Positions 46,751 through 56,231 of a DNA stretch of 64,000 bases are shown here, in pieces. The notes beneath the pieces were generated by a model. It was not told the origin of the DNA and made no database searches. It saw only the letters and a list, made by a program, of their open reading frames with translations. The stretch spans positions 62,001 to 126,000 of the forward strand of contig JAFWUI010000012.1 of the NCBI GenBank assembly GCA_017524145.1. The letters run 5' to 3'. Both the position numbers and the translations under genes were made by a program. The stretch comes from Oxalobacter sp. (GTDB taxonomy: Bacteria > Pseudomonadota > Gammaproteobacteria > Burkholderiales > Burkholderiaceae_D). Position 1 is the stretch's first letter; each line of letters opens with the position of its first letter.

Positions 46751-47119
46751 TTAAGTCACTTCAATGGCATTTTGCAGCCATTGGCATTCATTTCCGTCCC
46801 ATGCTACAACATCAAAACGGCAAGCGGGTAATGTTTTGTAACGTTGCAGGTAAAAACGGGCGGTTTTGATGATTTTCTGCTGTTTCGCTGCAGTGATGCT
46901 TGCGGCAGCACCACCATATAGCCGGTTTTTCCGTTTACGGACTTCGATGAAGACGATGGTATTCCCTTCACGCATAATCAGGTCGATTTCACCAAAGCGG
47001 CATCTGAAATTCCGAGTGACTGGCAAAAGCCCCTTTCCTTGCAGGAACGCCAGCGTGTCATCTTCAGCCTTTGTCCCGGTCTGTTGCCTTTCTGTTGAGG
47101 TACCCGGAAAAGTGGCCAT
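46751..47119 (-). CDS. YraN family endonuclease-like protein
   Basis: 122 aa of the UPF0102/YraN family. A PD-(D/E)xK-type nuclease core is visible as FGEIDLIMREG and FIEVRKRKN. The biological role is not well established. It is divergent from rsmI with 108 bases between starts, an arrangement common in Proteobacteria, and leads into gmhA/diaA and dolP on the minus strand. Confidence 0.92.
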   Translation of the reverse strand: MATFPGTSTERQQTGTKAEDDTLAFLQGKGLLPVTRNFRCRFGEIDLIMREGNTIVFIEVRKRKNRLYGGAAASITAAKQQKIIKTARFYLQRYKTLPACRFDVVAWDGNECQWLQNAIEVT

Positions 47120-47227
47120 CCGTCATTCTCTCCAAAGCATGGAACCAGCCAACGGCAGTCTGCTTGAAATTTACGGATTGTCTGGGCAAAATCAATAACC
47201 GTCCAAGCATTACCCGGAGAACCAGCC

Positions 47228-48118
47228 ATGCTGTTACAGCCATTGATGGATGCCATGTCCCGCCAGCAGATCCCTGAAGCGACATTATATGTGATTGGTA
47301 CGCCAATCGGGAATATCTGCGATATCAGCCTGCGGGCGTTGGCTGTGCTTGATGCCGCAGATGTGGTGGCGTGTGAGGATACCCGTAATACCCGGGCATT
47401 GTTGGGAACCTATGGGCTGGCAAAGCCATTGGTTGCCGCCCATCAGCATAATGAGCGGGAAGTGGCGCAGCAGTTGATTGTCCGTCTCCAGAAGGGGGAG
47501 CGGATTGCACTGGTTTCGGATGCAGGGACACCAGGGGTTTCTGACCCCGGTGCACGGATTGTGGATTCAGTCCGTGAGGCAGGATGTCATGTGGTGCCGG
47601 TTCCTGGACCGTCTGCTGTGGTGACGGCCTTGTCGGCTTCAGGCTTCCCAGATGACGGTTTCAGGTTTGTTGGATTCCTGCCGACAAAAAACAGCCAGCG
47701 GCTGGAAGTCCTGAACAGTCTGAAGGACCAGTCTGCAACATTGGTTTTCTATGAAGCACCGCACCGTATCAAAGCTATGCTTGATGCCTTGACAGGTATG
47801 TTTGGTCCTGCACGTAGGGTCATGATTGCACGGGAACTGACAAAACTGTTTGAGGAAACCTGGCGGGGGACACTGTCAGAAGCAGGGGATTGGCTTGCTG
47901 GAGACAGCAACCGGATGCGGGGTGAATTTGTGGTGCTGGTTGAAGGTGCCGGAGTGGATGAAGTCTTGGGAAATGATGAAGAAGTTAAACGGATCCTGGG
48001 CATCCTGTTGGAGTCTTTGCCGGTCAGCTCAGCCGTCGCGGTGGCTGTCAGGATAACCGGACAGAAAAAGAACCATCTCTATAATCTGGCGTTGCAGATG
48101 AAGGCGTCAGGTCAATAA
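47228..48118 (+). CDS. rsmI: 16S rRNA (cytidine(1402)-2'-O)-methyltransferase
   Basis: 296 aa. RsmI methylates the ribose of C1402 in the decoding centre of 16S rRNA. The tetrapyrrole-methylase fold is shown by LYVIGTPIGNICDISLRAL, ACEDTRNTRALL, and LVSDAGTPGVSDPG. The ATG at 47228 has CGGAGA 8 bases upstream; an ATG nine codons further in is possible. Confidence 0.95.
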   Translation: MLLQPLMDAMSRQQIPEATLYVIGTPIGNICDISLRALAVLDAADVVACEDTRNTRALLGTYGLAKPLVAAHQHNEREVAQQLIVRLQKGERIALVSDAGTPGVSDPGARIVDSVREAGCHVVPVPGPSAVVTALSASGFPDDGFRFVGFLPTKNSQRLEVLNSLKDQSATLVFYEAPHRIKAMLDALTGMFGPARRVMIARELTKLFEETWRGTLSEAGDWLAGDSNRMRGEFVVLVEGAGVDEVLGNDEEVKRILGILLESLPVSSAVAVAVRITGQKKNHLYNLALQMKASGQ

Positions 48119-48134
48119 GTCATTGATTTGTCAG

Positions 48135-48153
48135 TGTATTGATAATCATTTTC
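48135..48153 (+). promoter_or_regulatory. Fur-box-like site
   Basis: The 19 bases TGTATTGATAATCATTTTC match the classical Fur consensus at 15 of 19 positions. The site lies 112 bases before the flavodoxin/ferredoxin gene. Right after it, CCCTGTAAACAGGG (48158-48171) forms a short inverted repeat followed by TGGTTTTTC, which may terminate rsmI. Confidence 0.55.
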
Positions 48154-48265
48154 AATTCCCTGTAAACAGGGTGGTTTTTCCGCGACATCCTATGGGAAAT
48201 GATGGAAATGTCTGGATGGGAGTGCTTATACTGGCTGCATGACAATACCTATAAAAGGAGGCATT

Positions 48266-49048
48266 ATGCAGTTCAGCAAAGCGAGTTTCATCTATTTCAG
48301 TGCCACCGGGACAACCCGAAAGATTGTCAGGGCTGTCAAGAATGCACTACCGGTCAGCAAAACCGATTACAACCTGTTGCGTAAACCTGTTGAACAGGAT
48401 ATCCAGATTGCCTCGGACAATCTGTTGGTTGCTGCGATGCCTGTTTACAATGGCCGTATTCCAGCTTTGGCTTCGGAAAGCCTGAAGCGAATGAAAGGGC
48501 AAGGTACACCTGCCATTGCGATTGTGGTCTATGGCAACCGCGAATACGACGATGCGTTGCTGGAAGTGAAGACCATGCTGGAGGAACAGGGGTTCTTTGT
48601 CTTGGGCTGTGGCGCTTTCATCGCCCGCCATTCCATTTTCCCGAATGTTGCCAATGAACGTCCTGATGCTGATGACCTTGCCCAAGTCAGTGCATTTACG
48701 CAGAAGTGTGTGGAGAAACTGGCTGGTATGGTGTCTCCTGATGGTTATGCTGCTCCTGCTGTCAAGGGCAATATCCCATTCATGCCGTTGAAGACGGTTC
48801 CGATGAAACCTTCTTCAGGTGATGACTGCGATTTCTGTGGAATCTGTGAAAAAATCTGCCCAACCAAGGCGATTGCGATTACAGAGGATGAAATCATCAC
48901 TGATCCAGACCAATGTATTTCATGTGGCGCCTGCATTACCGTCTGTCCGATTGAAACCAGGCAGTACCGGGGGGCAGATTATGAGAAATTCAAAGGCAAG
49001 TTCACCGCCCGTTTTGGTGCACGGAAAGAAAACGAAACGTATCTCTGA
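48266..49048 (+). CDS. flavodoxin-like / 2[4Fe-4S] ferredoxin fusion (EFR1 family)
   Basis: 260 aa from the ATG at 48266, preceded by AGGAGG. The N-terminal flavodoxin-like domain has FIYFSATGTTRKIV as FMN phosphate loop. The C-terminal 70 residues contain two [4Fe-4S] clusters: CDFCGICEKICPTKAI and CISCGACITVCPIE. The protein would pass electrons between flavin and iron-sulfur centres; the partner is unknown. A Fur-box match upstream suggests iron regulation. It is monocistronic, with a hairpin terminator downstream. Confidence 0.88.
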   Translation: MQFSKASFIYFSATGTTRKIVRAVKNALPVSKTDYNLLRKPVEQDIQIASDNLLVAAMPVYNGRIPALASESLKRMKGQGTPAIAIVVYGNREYDDALLEVKTMLEEQGFFVLGCGAFIARHSIFPNVANERPDADDLAQVSAFTQKCVEKLAGMVSPDGYAAPAVKGNIPFMPLKTVPMKPSSGDDCDFCGICEKICPTKAIAITEDEIITDPDQCISCGACITVCPIETRQYRGADYEKFKGKFTARFGARKENETYL

Positions 49049-49064
49049 TCGATTCTTATAAAGG

Positions 49065-49099
49065 AAAAGCAGGACCGTTTTTTGGCGGTTCCTGCTTTT
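49065..49099. terminator. bidirectional terminator between ferredoxin gene and kup
   Basis: Arms AAAAGCAGGACCG (49065-49077) and CGGTTCCTGCTTTT (49086-49099) pair with one bulge. T-rich tracts occur on both sides, as expected for convergent genes. Confidence 0.8.
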
Positions 49100-49129
49100 C
49101 TATTGGCCAACGGTTTTGATCGCACTCTG

Positions 49130-51009
49130 TCAGATTTCAAGGCGGGTGCCCATCTCGACAACCCGGTTGGTTGGAATCTGATAGTAGTCGGCAGCACTAC
49201 GGGCATTCCGGGTAATCCAGATAAACAGATGTTCACGCCAGCGCATCATCAGGGATTTCTTGGAAGGCATCAATGACAGGCGGGAGACGAAGAACGAGGT
49301 CTGCATAGGTCAGAATGGTGTCCTTGCTGTCCGCATTCTTCAAGAATCTGGGGAATGTCCGGATCATTCTTGAAACCATAGTGCACGTCAATCATCCAGC
49401 AGTTGTTTCCAAAATCGGAAATCTTGATCCGCTCCCACGGCGGAACCCATGGTACATCATGGGTATGGATAGTCAGGAAATAGACACGTTCATGAATCAC
49501 CTTGTTATGGGAAAGGTTGTGCAGCAATGCCAAGGGTACCCCATCATTGTCCCGTTTAAGGATGACTGCCGTGCCAGGTACGCGTTGTGGTGGTGAGATA
49601 AACAGGGTTTCTAAGAAATCCTTGAGGGGAACAGCCTGCATCCTCAGGTTCCGTTCAATAATCCGCCGTCCACGCCGCCAGGTCAGCATCAGGATGAACA
49701 GGACTGTTGCCAGTGCTAAGGGGAACCAACCGCCATTGGCGATTTTGATGACATTGGAACTGAACAGAAAGATGTCACCGATGAAGAAGCAGACAACCAG
49801 CAGCAGGGAAATGACAACGTTGCGTTTCCAGTAGTTATGCATCACAAAGAACAGCAGGAGCGTTGTGATGGTCATGGTGCCGGTTACTGCAATACCATAG
49901 GCACCGGAGAGGTTTTCCGATGAGCCGAAGAGCAGGACAGCAATCAGCACGACCGTCATCTGGAGCCAGTTGACAGTGGGCATGTAGACCTGCCCGATTT
50001 CAGATTCCGAGGTATGTACGACTTTCATACGTGGCAGCAACCCTAAGCCGATTGCCTGACGGGTCACAGAAAAAGCCCCTGATATGGTTGCCTGCGATGC
50101 CACGACAACTGCAATGGTGGATAAGGCAATCAATGGATAGATGCTCCACGCGCCAAGCTGCTGGAAGAAAGGGTTCACAATAGCTGCCGGATTGGCAATG
50201 AGAAGCCCTCCCTGTCCCATATAGTTGATTGCCAGTGCTGGGAAGACAATAAAGAACCATGCATAGCGGATTGGCATTGGACCAAAATGCCCCATATCGG
50301 CATAGAGGGCCTCAGCCCCTGTCAATGCCAAGACAATGGCACCCAGTGCGATAAAGGCGATACCGGGGCTGGCCTTGATGAATTTGACGGCAAACCAAGG
50401 GTTGATGGCTTGGAGGATGACGGGCGCACGGATGATATTGATGATGCCCATGACTGCCAGGGATGTAAACCAGAGCAGCATCAACGGCCCCACCCATTTG
50501 GCGATGCCTTCGGTCCCTTTGGACTGGACAGAATAAAGGATGACCAAGATGACAATGGCAAGGGGCACCACATAAGGCTTGAAGAATGGCGTGGCGACTT
50601 CAAAACCTTCCATGGCTGACAAGACAGAAATGGCAGGGGTGATGACACTGTCCCCATAGAACAGGGAGGCACCGAAAACCCCCATCAACAGCAGGATGCG
50701 GTACCAAAGCGGGCGTCCTTTTGGAAGCGAAGTATGGACAAGCGCCAACAGTGCAAGGATGCCGCCTTCGCCGCGGTTGTCTGCCTTGAGCATCAGATAG
50801 ACATATTTAAGCCCGACAACCAGGATCAGTCCCCAGATGATGAGCGAGACGATTCCAAGGATGTTTTCTGGAATCAAGGCAAGACCATTCCCTTCACCAA
50901 AGACCGCTTTCATGGTGTAAAGCGGGCTTGTGCCGATATCTCCATAGACAACACCGACTGCTGCAACCGTCATGGCAGCCATGCTGTGTTTTGCGGTTTT
51001 AAGGGACAA
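49130..51009 (-). pseudogene. kup: low-affinity potassium transporter Kup, one-base frameshift near the 3' end
   Basis: Start: a TTG at 51009 with AGGAAGG 7 bases upstream, giving MSLKTAKHSMAAMTVAAVG; the selectivity-region motif GVVYGDIGTSPLYT and 12 membrane spans follow. The frame ends early after [11 protein letters not shown] (stop at 49270). In another frame the normal Kup tail continues as [16 protein letters not shown], then [20 protein letters not shown] and [12 protein letters not shown], ending at 49130. Adding one base at 49301-49312 restores 626 codons, the usual Kup length (622-630). So one base is missing: a true mutation or a sequence error. If real, about 57 cytoplasmic residues are lost, which may reduce but not necessarily abolish transport. 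Confidence 0.88.
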
Positions 51010-51332
51010 TGAAATACCTTCCTCTTTCTGGAAAACGACCACAATAGGACAATCTGCATTGAATTGCAACTAAATGATGCTTAATTTGTGCTAATTGATG
51101 CCATTAGAACAGCCTATCTTATCCTGTTCTCATATTTTTCCGAAAAAATGGCTAAAAATGCAAAAAAGGAATTTTCTAGGGATTTTCTTATGAAAGGCTG
51201 AAGGCTTTTGCTCTGCCTGCCGCTGCTTCAAAGACAGTATTTGCAGAACTTGGTTGCACATGATATTTTCATCTTTTTAAGATTTCTAGAGAAGCAGGGT
51301 ATTTGCTTTCTCAAACAACAGGAACGGATTCC

Positions 51333-53000
51333 ATGGCTCAATATGTTTTTACTATGAACCGGGTCGGCAAGGTTGTGCCGCCGAAACGTCAGATTCTGAA
51401 AGATATTTCATTGTCCTTTTTCCCTGGGGCAAAGATAGGGGTATTGGGACTTAATGGTGCAGGCAAGTCCACCCTGCTGAAAATCATGGCGGGTGTGGAT
51501 ACCGATATCTTAGGCGAAGCCCGTCCAATGCCAGGCCTGAAGATTGGCTATATGCCGCAGGAGCCGCAGCTTGACCCTGAACAGACTGTCCGTGAAGCGG
51601 TTGAGTCCGGGCTTGGAGAAGTGCTGGATGCCCAGAAGCAGTTGGATGCCGTCTATGCAGCTTATGCAGAACCTGATGCGGATTTTGACAAACTGGCAGC
51701 GGAACAGGCCCGCCTTGAAGCGATTGTCGCAGCAGGTGATGGCAATAATATCGAGCAGCAGATGGAGGTTGCGGCTGATGCCTTGCGCCTGCCTCCTTGG
51801 GATGCCAAGATTGGTGTGCTTTCAGGTGGCGAGAAACGCCGTGTCGCATTATGCCGTCTGCTGTTGTCCAAACCGGATATGCTGTTGTTGGACGAACCAA
51901 CGAACCATCTGGATGCGGAATCGGTGGAATGGCTGGAACAGTTCCTTCACCGTTTCTCGGGCACGGTTGTTGCGATTACCCATGACCGTTATTTCCTGGA
52001 CAATGCGGCTGAATGGATCCTGGAACTGGACCGTGGTTATGGGATTCCTTGGAAAGGCAATTACAGCTCTTGGCTTGACCAGAAGAGCCAGCGCCTGAAG
52101 CAGGAGGAACAGAAAGAATCCGCCCGTCAGAAAACCATTGCAAAAGAACTGGAATGGGTGCGTCAGAATCCAAAGGGACGGCAGGCAAAGAGCAAAGCCC
52201 GTCTGGCACGTTTCAATGAACTGTCTGAATATGAATACCAGAAACGGAATGAAACACAGGAAATCTTCATTCCTGTGGCAGAACGTCTGGGTAATGATGT
52301 GATTGAGTTCAGGCATGTCAGCAAGGGCTTTGGTGACCGTCTGTTGATCGATGACCTGAGTTTCATTATTCCTGCTGGTGCGATTGTCGGGGTCATCGGT
52401 CCGAACGGTGCCGGTAAATCCACAATGTTCAAGATGATTGCTGGAAAAGAGCAGCCGGATTCCGGGGAAATCGTCATTGGCAAGACCGTCCGTATGGCAA
52501 TGGTTGACCAGTCACGTGGATTCCTTTCAGACGACAAGTCTGTCTTCGAGGAAATCAGCGGTGGCAATGACTTGATTACTGTCGGCAAGTTTGAGATGCA
52601 TGCAAGGGCCTATCTGGGACGTTTCAATTTCAAGGGCAGTGACCAGCAGAAGAAAGTGGGAACCCTTTCTGGCGGTGAACGGGGACGTCTGCATCTTGCA
52701 AAGACATTGATGCAGGGTGGCAATGTCCTGTTGCTTGATGAACCATCCAATGACCTGGATGTTGAGACCCTCCGTGCGTTGGAGGATGCCCTGCTTGAAT
52801 TTGCCGGTACGGTGATTGTTGTTTCCCATGACCGTTGGTTCCTGGACAGGATAGCGACCCATATCCTGGCATTCGAGGGGGATTCACAGGTTACGTTCTT
52901 TGAAGGCAATTATCAGGAGTATGAGGCGGATAAACGTAAACGTCTGGGTGAAGCAGCCGCTGCACCGAAACGCTTGCGTTATAAACCGATTTCCCGCTGA
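51333..53000 (+). CDS. ettA: energy-dependent translational throttle protein EttA (ABC-F)
   Basis: 555 aa from the ATG at 51333 (MAQYVFTMNRVGKVVPPKRQ), the exact normal length; an in-frame ATG 10 codons upstream is not used. Two ABC domains have Walker A GLNGAGKST and GPNGAGKST, signatures LSGGEKRRVALCRLL and LSGGERGRLHLAKTL, and Walker B LLLDEPTNHLD and LLLDEPSNDLD. EttA binds the ribosomal E site and gates translation according to ATP/ADP. The stretch 51070-51332 upstream has no gene and no clear promoter. Confidence 0.95.
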   Translation: MAQYVFTMNRVGKVVPPKRQILKDISLSFFPGAKIGVLGLNGAGKSTLLKIMAGVDTDILGEARPMPGLKIGYMPQEPQLDPEQTVREAVESGLGEVLDAQKQLDAVYAAYAEPDADFDKLAAEQARLEAIVAAGDGNNIEQQMEVAADALRLPPWDAKIGVLSGGEKRRVALCRLLLSKPDMLLLDEPTNHLDAESVEWLEQFLHRFSGTVVAITHDRYFLDNAAEWILELDRGYGIPWKGNYSSWLDQKSQRLKQEEQKESARQKTIAKELEWVRQNPKGRQAKSKARLARFNELSEYEYQKRNETQEIFIPVAERLGNDVIEFRHVSKGFGDRLLIDDLSFIIPAGAIVGVIGPNGAGKSTMFKMIAGKEQPDSGEIVIGKTVRMAMVDQSRGFLSDDKSVFEEISGGNDLITVGKFEMHARAYLGRFNFKGSDQQKKVGTLSGGERGRLHLAKTLMQGGNVLLLDEPSNDLDVETLRALEDALLEFAGTVIVVSHDRWFLDRIATHILAFEGDSQVTFFEGNYQEYEADKRKRLGEAAAAPKRLRYKPISR

Positions 53001-53067
53001 GTAAAGCTGGTAAAGTTGCAAAAAGTTTCAGTTTTCTGCGGGTGCGGGCTTAGAATAAAAGGCTGGT

Positions 53068-53892
53068 ATGGCAAAAATGGATGGTACTGTGTCCAATATC
53101 GCTGAAATACATGACCTTGCCTTTGGCTATGGCGAGCGGATGATTCTTTCTGACCTGGATATGGTTTTCCCGAAGGGGAAAGTCATTGCTGTTATGGGCA
53201 TTTCTGGATCAGGCAAGACAACCATTCTCCGGTTGCTGGGTGGACTGGTTACTCCTCAGAAGGGAGAAGTGTTCATTAACGGGGAGCGTCTGGAAACCCA
53301 TGATACGGCGAAGCTTTACCGTCAGCGCCGCCAGATGGGCATGCTTTTCCAGCATGGGGCGCTGTTTACAGACCTTTCCGTTTTTGACAATGTGGCTTTC
53401 CCTTTGCGTGAACAGACGGATCTGCCGGAAGAACTGATTCATGACCTTGTCCTGATGAAGCTTGATGCAGTCGGTCTGCGCAGTGCCGCATGGCTGATGC
53501 CATCAGAGGTTTCAGGGGGGATGGCAAGGCGTGTCGCCCTTGCCCGTGCCATTGCACTTGATCCACAGTTGATCCTGTATGATGAACCTTTCACTGGCTT
53601 GGATCCGATTTCCATGGGCGTGACTTCGAACCTGATCAGGCGGCTGAACGATGTCCTCCAGTCTACAACGGTTTTGGTCTCGCATGATGTCCCCGAGACT
53701 TTCTCGATTGCTGATTATGTTTATTTCCTGTCTGGCGGCAAAATCCTTGCGCATGGAACCCCTGCGGAAATGGAGCAGTCTTCGGATCCTTTTGTCCATC
53801 AGTTTGTCCATGCAGAAATGGATGGACCGGTGGCATTCCACTATCCCGGTCAGCCGATGGCGGTTGACCTTGGTATGGAGAAGGCATCATGA
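53068..53892 (+). CDS. mlaF: phospholipid ABC transporter ATP-binding protein MlaF
   Basis: 274 aa. Walker A GISGSGKTTIL, signature VSGGMARRVALARAI, Walker B LILYDEPFTGLDP and switch His VSHDVPE are present. It powers the MlaFEDB inner-membrane complex that moves phospholipids between the inner and outer membranes to keep outer-leaflet asymmetry. It is the first gene of mlaFEDACB, with a 4-base ATGA overlap to mlaE. Confidence 0.95.
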   Translation: MAKMDGTVSNIAEIHDLAFGYGERMILSDLDMVFPKGKVIAVMGISGSGKTTILRLLGGLVTPQKGEVFINGERLETHDTAKLYRQRRQMGMLFQHGALFTDLSVFDNVAFPLREQTDLPEELIHDLVLMKLDAVGLRSAAWLMPSEVSGGMARRVALARAIALDPQLILYDEPFTGLDPISMGVTSNLIRRLNDVLQSTTVLVSHDVPETFSIADYVYFLSGGKILAHGTPAEMEQSSDPFVHQFVHAEMDGPVAFHYPGQPMAVDLGMEKAS

Positions 53893-54662
53893 ATATGCTG
53901 GCAGAACTGGGGTATAAAGCCCGGCAGACAGTCTCGAGCATCGGTTATGCAACAAGACTCTTCCTGTCGGTGGTGCAGGCTTTCTTCCAGGTGCTTGCAA
54001 GGCCACGCCTGGTTATCGACCAGATTTTCTATATCGGCAACAGGTCGCTCATCATCATTACTGTTTCAGGGCTGTTTGTCGGTTTTGTCTTAGGGCTCCA
54101 GGGATATTATGTATTGGTGCGCTATGGCTCGGAACAGGCCTTGGGCATTCTGGTTGCACTGGCACTGGTCCGTGAGCTGGGACCGGTTGTGACGGCTCTG
54201 TTGTTTGCTGGACGTGCCGGGACTTCCCTGACTGCTGAGATTGGGTTGATGAAGGCTGGAGAACAGCTGACTGCCATGGAAATGATGGCAGTCAATCCAG
54301 TCAAACGTATCTTGGCACCCCGCTTCTGGGCGGGCGTCTTTTCCATGCCGTTGCTCGCAATCCTTTTCAATGCTGCCGGTATCATCGGCGGCTATATTGT
54401 CGGCGTAACGCTGATTGGTGTGGATGAAGGGGCTTTCTGGTCGCAGATGCAGGAAGGTGTCGATATCTGGGATGATATCGGCAATGGCATTGTCAAGAGT
54501 ATTGTATTTGGTTTTGCCGTAACCTTCATGGCACTGTTCCAAGGGTATGAGTCCAGGGCGACCCCTGAAGGGGTTTCTGGAGCGACTACCCGGACAGTGG
54601 TGCTTTCATCATTATTGATTCTATGGCTGGATTTCATTATGACAGCCTTGATGTTTAATTGA
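53889..54662 (+). CDS. mlaE: phospholipid ABC transporter permease MlaE
   Basis: 257 aa, integral membrane protein of the MlaE/Ttg2B family with five to six predicted spans. The conserved REFGPV-like element is RELGPVVTALLFAGRAGTSL near residue 96, with EIGLMKAGEQ next to it. It is the permease of the MlaFEDB complex. It overlaps mlaF by 4 bases; a possible internal promoter separates it from mlaD. Confidence 0.95.
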   Translation: MNMLAELGYKARQTVSSIGYATRLFLSVVQAFFQVLARPRLVIDQIFYIGNRSLIIITVSGLFVGFVLGLQGYYVLVRYGSEQALGILVALALVRELGPVVTALLFAGRAGTSLTAEIGLMKAGEQLTAMEMMAVNPVKRILAPRFWAGVFSMPLLAILFNAAGIIGGYIVGVTLIGVDEGAFWSQMQEGVDIWDDIGNGIVKSIVFGFAVTFMALFQGYESRATPEGVSGATTRTVVLSSLLILWLDFIMTALMFN

Positions 54663-54684
54663 TTTTTTTCAGATAAGCTTGGTT

Positions 54685-54713
54685 TTGCTCTTGAATCTTT
54701 AAGTCTTTATAAT
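54685..54713 (+). promoter_or_regulatory. candidate internal promoter before mlaD
   Basis: TTGCTC (54685-54690) and a perfect TATAAT (54708-54713) are 17 bases apart, in the 96-base gap between mlaE and mlaD. It could raise expression of the periplasmic components mlaD, mlaA and mlaC over mlaFE. Confidence 0.55.
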
Positions 54714-54758
54714 GGGGACTGGATTTATCTGATGCTTAAGTAGAGATTAGAGGTAACT

Positions 54759-55232
54759 ATGCAACGTAAGTCCTTTGACATCTGGGTTGGGCTTTTCGTC
54801 CTCTTGGGTGCCGTTGCGCTCCTGTTCCTTGCCCTGAAGGCAGGCAACATGAGTTCCTTTTCGTTTGAGAACACCTATTCCGTCAAGGCCAAGTTCAGCA
54901 ATATCGGTGGTCTGAAACCCCGTGCACCGGTCAAGAGCGCAGGCGTGGTTGTTGGCCGTGTTGCTGACATCTCTTTCGACAATAAGGATTACCGCGCTGT
55001 TGTTACGCTTGAATTGCAGCAGAAATATGCTTTTCCCAAAGATGGTACCAGCGCCAAGATCCTGACTGCCGGTCTGCTTGGAGAACAGTATATCGGTCTT
55101 GAGATTGAGCCTGGCGACCCATCCGTTGAACATCCAAACCTGGTTGCCGGAGATGAGATTGTCAGGTCTGAAGACGCCATGGTGCTGGAGAAACTGATTG
55201 ATGCCCTTATCGCATCAAAAGCCAGTGAATGA
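54759..55232 (+). CDS. mlaD: MCE-domain phospholipid carrier MlaD
   Basis: 157 aa. One N-terminal membrane span (FVLLGAVALLFLALKAGNM) anchors a single MCE domain (residues about 38-115, FSNIGGLKPRAPVKSAGVVVG). MlaD forms a hexameric ring that carries phospholipids through the periplasm on top of MlaE. The stop lies 11 bases before the mlaA start. Confidence 0.93.
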   Translation: MQRKSFDIWVGLFVLLGAVALLFLALKAGNMSSFSFENTYSVKAKFSNIGGLKPRAPVKSAGVVVGRVADISFDNKDYRAVVTLELQQKYAFPKDGTSAKILTAGLLGEQYIGLEIEPGDPSVEHPNLVAGDEIVRSEDAMVLEKLIDALIASKASE

Positions 55233-55243
55233 AGGGAGTCCCA

Positions 55244-56206
55244 ATGAAACACCTTGTCAAGCCATTGATTGCCATTGCAGCAGTGTTGCCCCTGATGGCG
55301 GGTCAAGCTATGGCAGAGCCCTCTGGCGAAGGGCAGGTTGCTAAAACTGAACAGACTGCTGAACAAGCTGTGTCTGGAACACCGGATACCTTTGAAGGTT
55401 ACAACCGTGCTATGTTCGCTTTCAACGAAGCGTTTGATGACTATATCTTCAGACCCGTTGCAAAAGGTTATACGAAAGTGGTTCCGGAACCTGCCCGTAA
55501 CGGCGTGACCAATTTCTTTGGCAATATCCGTGATGTCTGGTATGCCGCCAACCATTTTATGCAAGGCAATGCTGAACGGGGGGTCAAGGATCTTGCCCGT
55601 GTGACTGCAAATACGATTTTTGGTATTGCCGGGCTGATGGATGTGGCGACCACAATGGGTATTGAGAAAGAAAAAGCCGATTTCGGTCAGACGCTGGGTA
55701 TCTGGGGAGTCGGGTCCGGTCCATATGTTGTCTTGCCGATCTTGGGGGATTCTACAGTCAGGGATACGGTTGCGTTGCCGGCTGAATGGTATGGCGATCC
55801 GTGGTCTTATGTACGCAAGATCCGCGTCCGCAATGTCGGTATTGTCCTACGTGCAGTCAATTACCGTGCGAATATGCTGGATGCTTCCGATTTTGTCGAT
55901 GAAGTGGCTCTGGACAAGTACGAATTCAGAAGGGATGCTTACCTGCAGCGCCGGCAGGCGATGATTGAAGGGAAATCTACGGCGGCATGGGAAACACAGG
56001 CTTCTGACCCATTCATCAATCCGGCGGCTGATATGAAAGGGGTGAAGGCGCCAGAGACAGTGGCTCCAGCTCCGGCTCCGGCAGGAATGCCTGGACCATC
56101 AGCGCCACCACAGGCAGAACCGCCTGCTGCTGCGCCTGCGAAAGCGGTTGAGACAACGGCTCCTGCCCAAGTGCCTGCTCCTGCACCTGCAGAACAGACG
56201 AAATGA
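55244..56206 (+). CDS. mlaA: MlaA (VacJ) family protein, without lipobox
   Basis: 320 aa from the ATG at 55244 (AGGGAG upstream). The MlaA domain covers residues about 45-235 (FEGYNRAMFAFNEAFDDYIF, NFFGNIRDVWYAAN, GVGSGPYVVLPILGDST). MlaA is normally an outer-membrane lipoprotein that removes mislocalised phospholipids through a porin. Here the signal peptide ends QAMA-EP and there is no Cys in the first 60 residues, so it would be cut by signal peptidase I and not lipidated. A Pro/Ala-rich tail of about 70 residues follows, which is unusual in length. MlaA is encoded inside the mla operon, as in other Burkholderiales. Confidence 0.92.
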   Translation: MKHLVKPLIAIAAVLPLMAGQAMAEPSGEGQVAKTEQTAEQAVSGTPDTFEGYNRAMFAFNEAFDDYIFRPVAKGYTKVVPEPARNGVTNFFGNIRDVWYAANHFMQGNAERGVKDLARVTANTIFGIAGLMDVATTMGIEKEKADFGQTLGIWGVGSGPYVVLPILGDSTVRDTVALPAEWYGDPWSYVRKIRVRNVGIVLRAVNYRANMLDASDFVDEVALDKYEFRRDAYLQRRQAMIEGKSTAAWETQASDPFINPAADMKGVKAPETVAPAPAPAGMPGPSAPPQAEPPAAAPAKAVETTAPAQVPAPAPAEQTK

Positions 56207-56231
56207 TTGCATTGTATTTAGAGGATAGAAA

